The translations under genes were made by a program, and so were the position numbers. The notes under the pieces were generated by a model. It was given only the letters and a program-made list of their open reading frames with translations. It was not told the origin of the DNA and did no database searches. This document shows positions 11,373 to 26,500 of a stretch of DNA of 64,000 nt, piece after piece (position 1 is the first letter of the stretch; every line of letters begins with the position of its first letter). This DNA comes from Trichobilharzia regenti (lineage: Eukaryota > Platyhelminthes > Trematoda > Strigeidida > Schistosomatidae). The stretch covers positions 124,001 to 188,000 of the forward strand of contig CALYDD020000398.1 in assembly GCA_944472135.2 (NCBI GenBank), in the 5' to 3' direction.

Positions 11373-11382
11373 TTTATTTATT
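11373..11382 (-). terminator. Polyadenylation signals of left MEG copy
   Basis: The minus strand carries two overlapping AATAAA hexamers about 130 bases past the stop of the last exon. The 3' UTR between holds a TG-rich run. The right copy has only variant hexamers (around 54,045-54,060). Confidence 0.55.
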
Positions 11383-11509
11383 ATAATTTTACAAAGAGCA
11401 GTGTACAGTTTATTAACATAATCACCTTTAGTCAATTACACACACCTACACACACGAAGACACAGACACACAAACAGACAAAAGTACATATGTATGTATC
11501 CATTGCGAT

Positions 11510-14500
11510 TCAAACGTGCAATCTCTTTGTAATCAGTAATTGAAGGTCTTCACTTATGCTCGCCTACAGTGGAAGAATCCAAAAGAAAGTGGATAAGCAG
11601 AAGTATTTGTAGTGTGTATCTTCCCAATGAATCAAGGTTTAGAAAAGTTTTTGAGAAATGGTGTTAAACACAGCCTAATTCACGAACACAGTATGATTAG
11701 AGTACAGTAAATTCTGTAGTTTAAGTGAAGTGTGCCTGGGTGAGTGACAGATTGACTGTCTGGCTGACTGACTGATTCATATCCTGACATCTGACTGTAC
11801 TACTAGGCCACTCTTGCATCTGTTGTACTCATGATTGGCAGACTTTAAAAAGCAAGTTCATATTAGGTTAGATCATGAAGGGAGTTCAGTTAAAGAAACG
11901 TTTAATTCGGTAGGTACTCAGTTGTCATTTCTTCCTCCTCTGTGATACTTCTGAGGTTTGAGCACTTAGAATCAACACTTTTCTTGTTGATCCAAAGCTT
12001 TTTGGTAACTGACGGTGAAATGAAATCGCCAGTCGTTCAGCTATACAGCAGTCACCGGTGGTTTCTACCAAGTTAATTGAAAAGACAAACACTCGGCGAG
12101 GATGTCGGGTAGTGATGGGCATAAGTTGAAATTCTCAGGTCGTTGTTTCTGTCTCAGTGACTGAGTGGTTGGTGGGTTGACCTCATCACATGAAGGTCCT
12201 CGGTTCTATATTCAGTGTGTTCACCGCTACCTACTGGCAGGTAGTCCCAAAGTCGGGTGAAATAACTGACCACCATTCTATGACTTTCGATGATTCTCCA
12301 TAGCTGACATTCTATCATGATCTCACTTGAGATCGGTTAAATCTGTACACACCATCATTTGAGAATTCCAAGTTGCTTTGGTTTTTCAAAAAATAATGTA
12401 TGGGGTGGTGATAGAGTAGTATTCAGTAGATGGTGTATCTGACACAATGTGTAATCACTAGTCACAATTACAATGATGATTCGACTTTCATAGTCGCTCT
12501 TTTAGTTTCTGAATTATCCTGTCCCGTCAATTTTACTGTTGATGAAGTATTCCGAATAAGTTCAATGGTTATTTTTGCATGAAAGTCGTATTGATAGTAA
12601 TAATAGTGGTAATAATAATGGTAATGACTCACGGTAATCTCTGTGTGAAAATGAACCAGTTGTGTGTGCTTTAAAGTCAAAGTCTACTGATGCATTCTGC
12701 TCAGTGATAATGCCTCAACATCTTTATAATTTACAGAAGGAGCATTTTAATGATTATTGACTCAACCGATTACAAACTGTGGAGCAAACTTCTCGATGAA
12801 GAAGGGGTGTTGATAAAGTCTCCTTGATTCACATTTCACTTCTGCACATCACCTTAGGTAATCGTTAGTTCGCAGGTGTTTGACTGATCACAAACTAACA
12901 TTTGTTAGACTACCACTGGTAACGACGATGTAGTGAACAGCTTTTTCATCTCAGTTTGAATCTGTTTAACAAAGCGAATGCATGACTCCCACCCATTGCA
13001 GATTTAAGTCCGAAAATTCAAGTTAACCCACAAATCCCTTGGCCGACAATATTCATCAGCCAATGAACACAAAAGGGATATATTTCAGAGAAAGAAATCA
13101 ATGAATATGGTAAGAATATTGAATTGTCTCTCAAAAACCTCAATCACGCTAGGGCGAGACTATATAATACTGTTGATTGATTGATTGATTAATTGATATA
13201 TGAGTAACTTTCAGAAACCACTGACGTCGAACAGAAGTGACTTTGTATTTCTAAGTTTCACAGATTAGATTCTGTGCATCATCTGTTCGCAAAATTAGAT
13301 AGCCGGAATTCAGTTGCTGAAACTGGTCCTGCTGTTTGAGCTCAGTCGAACCAGGTTCACCGCTGCTGACGTCAAGCAGATCACACATTGTGATCTGAAT
13401 ATTCTTGATTTCTTAAGGAAACTGTGGCAACTTTTCAGCACCACGAACTGAGGAATTTTATCGAATGGGCGAATTTCAATGGCATTCCGTACCAAACATG
13501 CTACTGATTGATGTGAGTAGTGAGAGAATACTTGTCAGTTTATCACATTTCGACTAACGGCTCATCAGTTAAACATTAAAAAATTCAATAAGTCTTTCAC
13601 TGAAGTCATACTTCACTAATCGAAGTAATTGAATTGGTTTTACAGGATAATAAAATTACCCTTGTCTTAACATTAATAGTGATCAACTTACGGGAAGTCT
13701 GAAATTGTATGAAATCACATAATCAGGATGATCATCAGTAGTTGTCTTAGTCAATTTTGAATTGATTAATAGCTTGTTGTGACAGGTGTCTAAATGATCC
13801 CTGTTGGATTGGACAGAAGCTTAGGAGACCGTTGAACGACGAAACATTCGAGACTCTGAGAGGAACGTAGTAGTAAGGATGACAGATTTGAGGATTGCTC
13901 ATACTCTCTCTTGATTTCAGATAATCGTCATGGCTTGTTTGGCTTCCAAGTGGAACACACCACCTCATCTAGGTGCTTCCATTGCAATCGACTCTCTGAT
14001 ATTCCCCTCAACTGGCTACTACACCAATAACCCACCTGAGCACATAATCATCTGTGTGTCATACTCAGATGACCGACTCATCGCTTCCTCCATTCCGTTT
14101 CCACTCGACAATCTGACGAGTATTGTGACGTGAATGTCTCCCCAGCATCTGTGAATTTCAACTCTTTCTCTCCCTCCGTATTCCATTGATGAATGTCACT
14201 CGTTGAAGAAATCCGCATGTATGTTTACTCAACTGCAGGAAAGGTAAAATAGAACTCACCGAGGTTCGCGTCTTGTCACTGTTTCAGGCTGAATCGGAAG
14301 TGATTTTGTAGAAAGATTCATTAAAACTTATTGAATTACCAATAAAACAGTCACGTAAAAGGCTACCTTGTGAAGAAAACTCCACTCAACGGTAGTAAGA
14401 CTTGGCAATGGAACAGCTTACAAGACGAACACAAAGTTATCGGTCCTCAATCTAGTCGATAATCACGTAATCATCAATTTAACGGTTTGCTTTCACCACT

Positions 14501-17500
14501 GGCTGAGAAGCCACATGTGTCTCATTCGATCCCAATGGTTATCTATCTTTCCGGTTGGACAAAAGTATATATACCATGATTTGCAATAAATATCGGTCAT
14601 TTTCTGAACAGATTAGATATCATTCCTGAACATTCATGTTTTACTAGGTCTTCTGAATACTATCAGACTGGTATTTTAGAGGGAATCAACCAATAGGATA
14701 TTTTCAGTGGAAGTATTTCGATAGTAAATTGGCGATATCTACGATCATCATAGTCACTGGAGTTTGTGGAATTTGCAGTGAAGCAATAATTTGGAGAAAC
14801 TGTAGGTCTGCATGCCACTGTATACTACTGTCTGATTGATATTAGCCGATAATTTCGCCTTTCGAATTCCGCACAGTTCGAAGGGTAAAAGTATCACTTG
14901 CTTTACCTTTGGAAATCGAAACGATTCTGATAACAATATGCATGATCTTCTTGGTAACATAATTGGCTACACATGAATAACGTGAAACGTAGACTCTGAA
15001 AATTGTGGAATTTCGCGTTTTAGATCATTTTATGGAGTAAATAACTAGAGGAGAAGGCATTCACTTATATTAGGAATTGAAAAGCTGTGATGCATCTGAG
15101 AGTGAAATCAAGTGTTTCCGGTATACCGTATTTCCTATTCACATTAATTTGTGTGGACTAAACTCTAATCGATTGACGAAGCTTCTGAGCATTTAGGGAG
15201 CTTAATGATTGTTGAGGTCATTCAAGGCGTATATATATACCACTAGTAAGAACTGTTTTGATTGTTGTTTGAGGTATTGAAAGCACTTCCGTGAGGTGCT
15301 ATTCATATCTTTTAGTTTCGCCTGTCAACGGTATTATTAGTGTTGTTGTGGTTGAATCCACGATTAACTACTAGAGTAGTTTCCAAAGTTGGTCACGAAC
15401 CTTCTTCGTTAAGACAAACATTGGAGATGATGTAGATCTATAGTAATATCCCTTGGCGTCCCAGGTAGAACGCAGTCCTTCAGGCTGGAAGCCCTGTTGT
15501 TTCCTTACACATAGTAAGGCTAATAGTCACACGATCAGACTCTCATCTCTCCCTGGCCTACTATCGACCAGTGAGCTGAGAGATGTTAAGTAGTGAGTCA
15601 GCCAGCTTTCGAATTCCAGATGACGAGAGGTGGGGCTGGTGAGCATTCTGCCACTATAACACCGACACATGTGACAACCGGGAGGTACGTATCAGGAAAT
15701 ACCTCCTTATCTGTAACTCTCCAGTAACAGGCAGTAATTTGTCTAGTACACGCTCAGCTCTCATTGATTCTCTCACTGGAGTCAGTTCGTGGTCAACACT
15801 GAAATCAATGAAAAGACTATCGAACAACACGAGGATAGAGCATTTTCCATTCACTCATTGGATCCGTATAGTTTGAATTGCAACAGGCTGTAAGACTGGT
15901 GACATAGTTTAGTTGTAGTTGAAATTCGATATAACAAGGAAACAGTTATGATACTACTACTACTACTACTACTACTACTACCACTTACAGGACAGAGCTG
16001 AAATCAGAAGAAGAATTCAAATTGTATCAGGACATTTGTGTTAACCAGTGCATTTCACATCCAGTATAGACAAGCTCACAAACACATACAATGGGTAGGG
16101 AGCTGATGAAAATATGGCCAACTGGAAAGCTGACTGACTTCACTTGAAGATTCAACATTATTAATTGTCTATACAAACAAATCACCTTTTAGTTACGGGT
16201 GTGACTGCGAGCTGATCTTCGTTGGAGATTCAGCAAAAAACTGGCAAGAAATATCGGACAGCTGTTTGTTTCCTCATGGTTCGAGAACCTCAGGTCTCAC
16301 CAAACCAGTGCGTTTGTAACCCAGGATCTTTCAGTTACGAGACAGGCTAGTAGACCATCCAACCACTGACACTCGATCCAATGTCCAGTTCATTTTTCAC
16401 AACTCTTGACAATTAGCGAGATAAACGGGTCAACCCTCAGTCAATGTCATAGACAGTAACTCAAGTATAAGTGAAGACTTAGGCCAAAATAGCTGTCCTC
16501 GACAATGTTTCTCAAACTGATGTCACATCATGATCATACGTTTATTCAATGAAATCTCCGAGGACCACTAGTTGATAACGTTAATACTTCTGTCAGGTGT
16601 CTTCAAACCTCCTTCCACTTTCACCAATACAATCTAAGAAGTGCTAATCTTAAGCTTAGTATCCTGCTCAATTATCATCCATTGTTCCACATTCACACTT
16701 GACCCTCGATACAGTGGACTAATTCGAGATCTTACCAAACAGTTTCGTGCCGTTATATACGCCGAAGGTGTTTTGAAGTGATTAAAATCAACTAACGGCA
16801 TCACATCCACTCGACCATCAATTTCTGTCGATTTTCACATATCAAAAAGTATAATCAAACCCTCATACATCAATGCTTATTTACTTACACGTTTAAACTG
16901 AAGGCAATTCAAGATTACATATTTAGGGAGAGAAAGAGAAGCAACAAATTACTAATTTTATTAATATAAGAAGTATTTATTGAAGTCATTTTCAGTCAGA
17001 TTTCGACGGTAATGCCATCAATAATTGGGAGTGCGTAGGTATATTCAGGTGACAGGTCACAAACTTTGAGAAATCTGCCTCTCCCGAATTTCAGCTGAAC
17101 GAAGTCGTTGTATTGAGGTGAGTGAGTCTGTGGAACCAGTCTCTCCTATTGGTAAGTGACTTTCTTTTATTCAGTCAGCCAAACTGGTGGTTATTACGTT
17201 ATTGTCATCTGATTAGATCAAACTTTCCCGTGATTGATAGATAATCATCGTGAATTATAGTCCACTGAAATCAGCGTAATGGGAAGGATTCGGATTTTCA
17301 GAATTTGTATCAAGCTGGTAACTTCCTCAGTATGGTTGAGAGACTTGCTGTCAGCAACTGCGTTTGCACCACATTGTGGATCAGGTGCCCAGCTGGGAGG
17401 AATTATAAACGATGGACTCTGACTCACAAATACAGGTGGAAATATGGATGGATTGGACCTATGCTTGGGGGAGAGATGAATGAAATCACTCGTCAGGCGA

Positions 17501-20500
17501 ACCTCCGAGAGAAACCTGAATGTGGAGTGACAAGTTGGACGTCACCTCGAGATTAACACAGAGGAGATAAAAATTCTATGAGAAATCTTTTACTAACTGA
17601 AGAGAACAGAAGGAAATGGAGATATGCTCCTGAATTCCTGTGTTCTGCTCAAAAACCCTAACTATAATTACAGAATTATTCTTATTTGTTGTTACACGCA
17701 TTTGCGGTCGCCGTTGATTGATTCTCAAACTGAAATGAAATCCTTGGTCTCTTCTGACATGTTGATTTCCAGTAAACATGCTTCAACGGTGTCTGAATAT
17801 CAACACGAATCTACTTTTGTTGATTACGATCAGATGAAATTCTATGAAAAATAATTTAATAGATAAAGAGGACTTCATGATGAACATTTTGTCGTGTTCA
17901 CTACTTGTCAACTGGTCTTTTGGCCAATGATATGGTGTTTGAAACCTGGGTGTATGCTGCGGACGTGTTTCAGCTAGGACACCTCCACTCACTGTGAATG
18001 CGGATACTTCCATTCAACAGCTGCCGAGCAGGATAAATTGTACACATTCTACATTTCACTGCCAGTCGTTATCAACAGAATAGTATTCTTTTATCTCATG
18101 TTTGAAGATAGTCTATAAACAAGATGTGCAGGCAGTATGTGATCTCAATAAAACGAACAACATCCCAACTTAGGGTGAAATTTCATCACGACTTTCAAAT
18201 CAGATGTAGCTTTATTAATCACAGACAGGTATTTATTACTTTTGACCAAAACAAAACGTGCATACAATTGTCATTGTATGTTGGTCAGTACAGAGGTGTG
18301 TTTATCTCTTACCTTTGAGGACCTTACCTTTGAGAGAAGCAACAAATTACTAATTTTATTAATATAAGAAGTATTTATTGAAGTCATTTTCAGTCAGATT
18401 TCGACGGTAATGCCATCAATAATTGGGAGAGCGTAGGTATATTCAGGTGACAGGTCACAAACTTTACGAAATCTACCTCTCCCAAATTCCACTTCTAGAC
18501 AACAACAGCTGAACGAAGTCGTTGTATTGAGGTGAGTGAGTCTGTGGAACCAGTCTCTCCTATTGGTAAGTGACTTTCTTCTATTCAGTCAACCAAGCTG
18601 GTGGTTATTACGTTATTGTCGTCTCATTAGGTCATATTTTCCTGTCATTGATAGATAATCATCGTGAATTATAGTCCACTGAAATCAGCGTAATGGGAAG
18701 GATTCGGATTTTCAGAATTTGTGTCAAGCTGGTAACTTCTTCAGTATGGTTGAGAGACTTGATGTCAGCAACTGCTTTTCCACCACATAATGGATCAGAT
18801 GTCAAACTGGAAGGAATTAGCAGCAATGGACTCTGACAACGCACCAAACACGAACCTACGTTCTAACAGAAATGCATATGGAAATGGTGTTGGATTGGTC
18901 CTAAGATTAAGGTAGAGATGAATGACATCATTCGTCAGGCAAACCTCCGAAGGAAACCTGAACAGGAAGTGACAAGTCGGACGTCACCTCGAGAGTGACA
19001 TGGAGGAGATGAAATTCTATGAGAAGTCTTTTAGTAGCTGAAAAGAACTGGGGACAACAGAGGAAAATGCAGATGTGCTCCTGAATTCTTGTGTTCCACT
19101 CCGAACTCCAAGGGATAATAACTGAAATATTCTTATTTGTTGTTAGGCGTAATCGTAGTCTCCGTTGGCTGATTCCCTTACTGAGCTGGATTGGTTGATC
19201 TCTATCGACATGAATTCTCCCACTACAGATGCTTCAACTATGTCTGTGGATTGACACGATGTTATGTGAATAATGACGACCGGCAGTGGATGAGCATTTT
19301 GTCGAACCAACAACATCCGAACTCAGGGTGAAACTTCACCATGACTTTCAAATCAGATGTGACTTGATTATTTACAGACTAGCATTTATTACTTTTAACC
19401 AAAACAAAATGTGCATACAATTGTCATTGTGCGTTAGTCAGTACAGAGGTGTGTTTGGCTCTTACCCTTGAGGCCTTTCAAAAGATATAGAGAATTTGTT
19501 TAAGTGCTTGAGGGTGCTGTAACTTATAAACATTTAAAAATAAAGGCATGTAGATTCATCCGTTTTCATTTCATCCATTCACCTCTTGAAATCCTTGTAA
19601 ACGAGCTCCACACATCATCCCAGTATGCTTCTTCATTTGTGAATGATATTCCTCATTTCTAATCACTTACATCCCTGTTTTTAGTTGTTCTATCTGAGTG
19701 ACTAAGGTTATGCATCACTGAAGGAATTCAGGTCACACAAAACATCATTCATTCAGTGTTTCACAGTTTACCAGTTGCCTATATCTCATCTTATCGCACT
19801 GGGAGCATTTTTGTAGTATTGACTGTGTTACTGAAAGGCATAGTCGACGTCGATTTTACATTTTTTATGATCCAGTACAGAAATGCCATTTAACTGTACA
19901 GATTTGATGCGAAATCCAGCGAAAGTGTACTCCGTTTTGCTAGTTTCAGCCACTTATGATTCATATCAAATGAGCGTTCTTCATTCTCATATTGTGTCTT
20001 ATTTGTATATCGATAGATTAAATGAATATCTCGAACCAAGGATATGCAATATGAATGGATCAGTTATTCTCACCCGAGGCAGCTGTTGAAGTGAGCAAGA
20101 GGAAAGAACATCTGGTGAGTTTTGTACTATTTCTGGAGATGCTGTGTTTGATTCGATAAAAGGACAAAGGATGGACAACAAAATAATAAGATTTGGAGAA
20201 ATTCTGGCTATAGGAAATGTCCTTGCCCATGACAGGAACAGTGGTCAGCTGACAAGTCATACGGAGAACTCAATTCCTGCTACACAGCACTCGAAATTAT
20301 TGGGAGGATCGATCCACAGACACCTTGTGGATGAGGAGCATTTCGTTGACATATTCGAATCATTCAAAATAATAAATATACTCAGGATTCCGAATTTACC
20401 GTCAACTCCATAATTCGATCGTGATAAAAGCCGAGGACTCGTGTTTGTAGCGATATTAAACATGAACTACGATTCGGTCGATAAATGATAGATTGGTAGG

Positions 20501-23500
20501 CAGCAATGCGTGGGAGGTCCTAGGTTCGCATCCCAGGAAGTGCACTCGCTAACCATGTGTATTTCATTAGCTGGTAGAAGAATTATCTCGCTCTCCAGTT
20601 TCTGCTACCATCAAATATGTAGCGATAATCTGATTAGAGACAATGCAAGCATATTCACCTGGAGGGATCAGTCGTATCATCCAGTAGTCGTCTCAAGTTC
20701 CATAATTAGATTTCTCAAAAAAGATTATAAGTGTGTATTAGTACTGTTGTACGAAGACACCGGCCTAAAAAGACGCCGAGTGCACTATTGTTCTCACTCG
20801 TTTTCTGGATGAAATTATTTCTCTAAGCAACTTTATCATCAAATCGATTTGACCTTCGAAAATGCCCCAACGACTCCAGAAATTTCAGTTTAGGCAAGCC
20901 CAGGATGACTGTGTGTTACAGAATACAACAGGAAATGTGACTTACATTGCAGGCCTGTAATTGGTTCACAGAATCAGAAAAGCACATGAAAATAACTATT
21001 TTATACTCTTGACTCAATTCTCTATGACAATGAGATAGAAATTCTATTGATGCTCTAAAATAAAGTAAGAGTGTATGCAACAACGTGAGCGGAATTTGAA
21101 AATCAAAACCTCGAGGCTAGATTGATTGACTGCCCAAACCTGCCTGATTGATGGATGACTAAATGACAGTGACAAGTTATGTTAGGCGCCAAATCACTGT
21201 CATCACCACCATTGAAGGTGGGTGACACAGTTTCACACCTTCATGGGAGGGGAGGAACAAATAAGGCTGAAAATATTTTAGTGCATGTACGGATATGATC
21301 GATTTTAATTTGGGTTGTGACTTTAGTAGGGTTAAGGAATCAGTAGAAAACAGCATGTACTGTTTCGTCAAAGTTTGGTGTCCTTCGGAACTACATACCC
21401 TTGACCTGATCAACAGTGTTAACTAGAACCTATGTGTTACAAGTGAATTCTGTTGAACACTGGGGCACTCGGAAGGATCATAACAAAATATGATTTCTTA
21501 CTTCTGATGAATTGTGATGCATAATGCACCATCACTAACCAACGTAAGCGTTGAGCACTCCACACATTTGTCTTGGTGAAGCCCACATGTGATGAACAAC
21601 TGTGCAATTAGTTGTATATTGCCTAAGTAGGAGAGTAACAAAGTCCCACATAGAAAACAGATATGTCATTCCCTGCCAATATAGATTTTTGAATCATTAC
21701 CAAACGAGCATATCCTGTCTCCTGCATAATCCACGCAGTTTCAACTCAGCCTCAGACTCTTCGATTTCACACGCAAACACAGTATTCCATGCATTAGAGA
21801 TGAAACAGTGTCTCACTGCTGACCATTCATCTACTGGGTGGGGATATATGCATGGTTACATAATTCTTCAGCATTCTGAAGTGATCGGTTAAAATAAATA
21901 GAGAGAGAGAGGGAAGCTTGTATGAATAATGCTGCTCTCTGGGGAAAATTATCAGTCAAGAAGACCGTCAACGAGAACAGCCGACATTTGAATCAGCGCC
22001 AGTAGAGTTAAGCCGATCTTATGGATTAAATAAATAGACATTTCCACCCAAAGTAGTTTATAGGCGATTTAAGCAGTTTTGCAGTTCAATCAACTCCAGA
22101 CTGAAACTTATGAAACATATTATGAATCTTACTTGAAGTACTTAGTTAAAAACTGCCAGAATATCTCGTCAGATGTGAGAAAGTATTGTGTGGGATTCAC
22201 ATGACAGTTGACTGAACACTAAGACTGATAAGATTTCGATAGTGAAATGCATGATGAGACTCAATTGAACACTACTATTCACAGTGGTACACACTCTCGG
22301 TCTCTGAGATCACAGAAAGTTTTAGTAAACAAGATGGGTTTATGCCGGTGATATGCATATATCACCTACAACGAATGTGATTCGTTGTACAGTGTTCAGC
22401 GTCTCATGTTGTCTAATCAAGTTCGACATAAATTCCCAACTTCATCAGTCAATGTTTTAGGCAAGCATTATCTGCTCACTTCAAACGATGATTACAAATG
22501 TAAATGTCATCAACTTACTGTATTAGACTAGGAGATAAACAGAAAGAACATTGGTAAATTTATATTAGACTTGCGAAGTAAGGAATAAGAGTGTGAACTT
22601 CATTATGGGTGTTGTAAGATGTGAAGTTGGTTAGATTTCGGTGAGACGAATGTCGTGAACTGACAGTCTTCCACTTGTCAGAGGAACTTCTATAATCTTA
22701 TTTCAAGTTTTTTCGAAGATAACACAGTTCAGTGTGGACATGATTTACCTGTATGCGATGGCTTATTCTATCGAATAAAATATTGCATGTATGATCTGTA
22801 CATCACCAACTACACAGAATCCTACCCCTATAATGAACAAAAGATGCGTGGATCTGCATTATCTTGCCTGTATTTTCTGTTGTGATATGTTCATGTCAGT
22901 CACTGGTACTCATCACTAATTGAGTGTTTCGGGGTGGCCATGTATTACGGTGGAAATCGAAAACGTGCACAAACTCGACCGGGAGGATATCGGAAAATTC
23001 GATCTCTCTTAATTTCAAATCTTCCGAATAAATTAATCGAATTGGTTAGTAGTGATCAAAGTTTAATGTGATGGGAATATCACCGCTCATTTCAGCCAAC
23101 TTGTCAGTAGTATGTTTCGTGTCATTCATCTCTATACAACGCAGTAATATTTCTCATTCCAGTCTCAAAACGTAAAGAATATACTTGTTTCAGAGAGGAC
23201 TTCACCAAACATTGAAACAGTGATCGCATCAAAGGCAAACTTACTAATCTGACCGGATTTTCTTAGAATTGTAGGAAAAGACGAACAGAGGAAGAAAGAA
23301 ATTTACAAGATCTTCTCTTTCGGGTATGAAAATGATTGGGTGGAAGGCGTTAGCAACGACAGCCGATCAGTGACAACCGTCTCCCTATACCCGTGGTGTT
23401 ACTTTCCATCGCATTCATCGAGCTGAATGCACAAATGTAATACCCCAGTTAAACTTATCCACTGCGTTGAATGATATTAGTGGCTGTGATTATGACAACT

Positions 23501-26500
23501 TGTCTCTTCCGTCACCACCCTCTTTCGTGAAAAAGTGATTGTACATGAATGTTAGGGAGGGAAATGAATTCGCCGAACTGTTTGTCTTCTTCTTTTCATT
23601 ACTGCTTGAGTGGCGATTATTCAGGAATAATTATATTTGCTAATACTAAATAATACATGAGAAGGGATGAAAAGTGTAGTTATGTTTGATAGGCTTGTCA
23701 ATGAATCGCCGTGCATATTCATTTTGAATGAGGATAACCTACTGAAGATATAATAGTGCGCCTGGGGCATCAGACCCGCAGATGAGTGGGACAACAGCAG
23801 CGAAGGAGGGACTTCTTCAGTTACTAACAGCATCATGGTATTGACTTCTCCTAGCTCTTCTGCTTCTCTCAGACTATCACGTAATATCACATTTCCCCTC
23901 ATTTCTGTATGCGTCTCCATCGCCAACCAATTCACGTGTTCGCTTGATTTTCAGCTGATCTTAAGCCCGAGAGAAGGAGAAAGGTATTTCGTGGGCCAAC
24001 CAACCCTGCCTGAAAAGACACTCTAAATGTGTTTCTGAACACGTGGAAACTGGTTTCGTTTAGAGGTTTTTATATGGGACTAATAGACTACTACTAATGT
24101 AGGCGACGGGTGGCGACTGAAGATAAAGCGGAAGTATGAGTTTAGTTGGGATTCGAACAAATCGCTACTCGATCAGCTCAGCTACAAGACCGATCAACTG
24201 ACTATCACAAATTTGATGACTGGCTTTTCTCAGTGTGATGCTGAGAAGTTGTTATTGTTAGTACAGACTTGGAAAGGAATTTGACTTATAGTTATCATTC
24301 AACAACCTGACTCCGTCAGATGATTGACTCTTACACTTATAAAGCTCTTTAGTATATTTAGAGGCGCGAAAATCTCGATGTGATATTTCTCTTTGTTATG
24401 GAAAACCAAATAAATAGAAATGTGACTATTGGTGACGGTGTGGCAGCGTCTTTTGATATTAAATACTCCTTCGCCTTTCTTATTAACATCAATAATTTTG
24501 AGTCAGTGATATCCTATTGTGATTGTTGAGTATACCTTCAACCATATTCAAAGTGTAGATATATTTTTATCACTGTGAGTTAACTTTCTCGCTGAGTAAT
24601 TTTCATTCCGCCGAAATTATTCACTTTCAAGCACATCCATCAAAAATGAGAAACAATGACTACAACTTACCTATACGATCTGACAAAGTGCACAAAGTAT
24701 AATGCAGAATTTACAGTGTCATTACCTGAAGACATGCTGTTAGCGAGTTTTCAGGTGACCTAATTCAACTGACTTTAAGACAGATTTAGTCATCAACTGA
24801 CTTCACTTACAGAATAGATGGAAATATGTGGAGTTTACACAGGGATTTGTAACTTTCCTCAGTGAAAAGTCATAATTCACCAGGAGGGATCTTATCCAGT
24901 AACTTATTAATCAATCGACTCTCCCAGTAATTGTTGGTCAAGCTTTACATTCGCTGTGAGTGTGAACTGACATGAAGTCGAGAACATGTGTGAAACGGTT
25001 ATCCAGTGCTCTCTGATTTTCAACGGTTCCGTTAATGATATCACATTGTGGTGATATAACCTCTCATAAAATAATTGTGATGTCCCGTGACGGGTCTGGG
25101 TTTGATTCCTTGTCAACGCAGTCATCCAGTTTACTAGCCGATAGTTAGCCTGTAAAAGGTTGTTATGACGTCAAGTTGGTTGAATATAACAAGCACTTGA
25201 CAATTTCCCAGTTGGATATTCTCTGACGCGAAACCCTCAAATTCCATTAGAATCACAGAGTCGAGTTGGAAAAGTGTATTTCCAAAACAGTCAAGCGAGC
25301 AAGTGACCAAGACTACAAAAATGCATGACGCATAGTGATCAAGTCCCGAGGCTTGACCAGAAAGCTTTAAAAGCATGTGTGATTCTAATTGGTTGAAGTA
25401 CCTCTCATGAGACGATATACAGACAGACTAGCAGGTTGATGAGACGAATTGTGAGTACATATCAAAGATTATGCGTGGGACTTCCAGCATACTACGACGG
25501 CTGCCTTCATTCGATATTGAAGATTCAATGGCTAGCCGGTGAGAGTGGAAGAACAAGCAGCGCGAAATACTCTGCCACCCAGTACACAAGCAATGAGGAA
25601 TAATAGTAATAGTAATAACGCTTGGATAAATAATGCAAATATCAGCTAGGAGACTTAAAATGGTAAAAGAACACTCATTAAGTAACTGAAGTATTCGATC
25701 GGTCATCACTCCATTGAATGTCTGCTTAGAAATGGCAGAGGTACTCGAGCATATTTACACAGGTCTAAATTATCAAACACCTATGACATTACTGATATAC
25801 TCACATTTACAAGTATAATCATATGTTGGTGCGTGATCGAAAGGATGCACTATTATCCTCCATCGATAAGAGATGATTTAAGCACTGTTAGTCAAACTCA
25901 ACTAAGTTTAATCAAGATACTCGAAAGAATAATCATGATTTATCTATAAAAGCACGGACAGCTTATTACCGAACGCACAGAGACGTTCTCGAGTGTAAAC
26001 TGCTTGTGTAAGAAAATCCGCATCACATCAGGAGGAATATGAATCAAGTCTAGGGAAAAGAAAACATCTACTGATATCGCTCTCACAGATTTTAGTGTAG
26101 ATTCAAATATGATGAATGAAACAAAGCTACTCATAAACTTGAGAAGATGTGGAATCAAGAATACCCTGTTCAACTTAGAATTCTACTCCTGGTGAACGGT
26201 AGTGATTGGTGTACCACGAAGTATTGTGTTCACTCCATCAACTGTGTTTGTCCTTATATATCAACAGATTCTCTGGACTCATGAAATCTCCCAAGGTTCT
26301 CCACGTAAGTAACCTGAAAATCTGGATACAGTTCAAGGGTGAAACAAATGTGTCATCGTTTCAGGAAAATCTCCCTAATCTATCCTACCCACACAGGGAA
26401 TGGATACTCACCATTAACCTTGCGAAGTGCACGACCATGCATATCAAACATTCAAGTGTCAGTGCAAACGACATAAGAGGAATGCCACCATCTTCATCTC

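Noticed and set aside
13801..13860. Hammerhead-like gaagcttaggagaccgttg...acgaaaca string
   Set aside because: A GAAA-like part is present but there is no CTGANGA core or paired stems.
15955..15981. (ACT)n run as a CRISPR-like or functional repeat
   Set aside because: Simple microsatellite; no spacers and no conserved unit beyond three bases.
23621..23935. 104-residue ORF present in both arms as a conserved protein
   Set aside because: Its conservation only reflects the near-identical palindrome; there is no motif, no promoter and no splice context, and it is antisense to the exon order only by position.
25428..25709. 93-residue ORF repeated at 40,021-40,302
   Set aside because: Duplicated only because the inner arms are near-identical; it spans a stretch I assign to an intron and has no recognisable domain.
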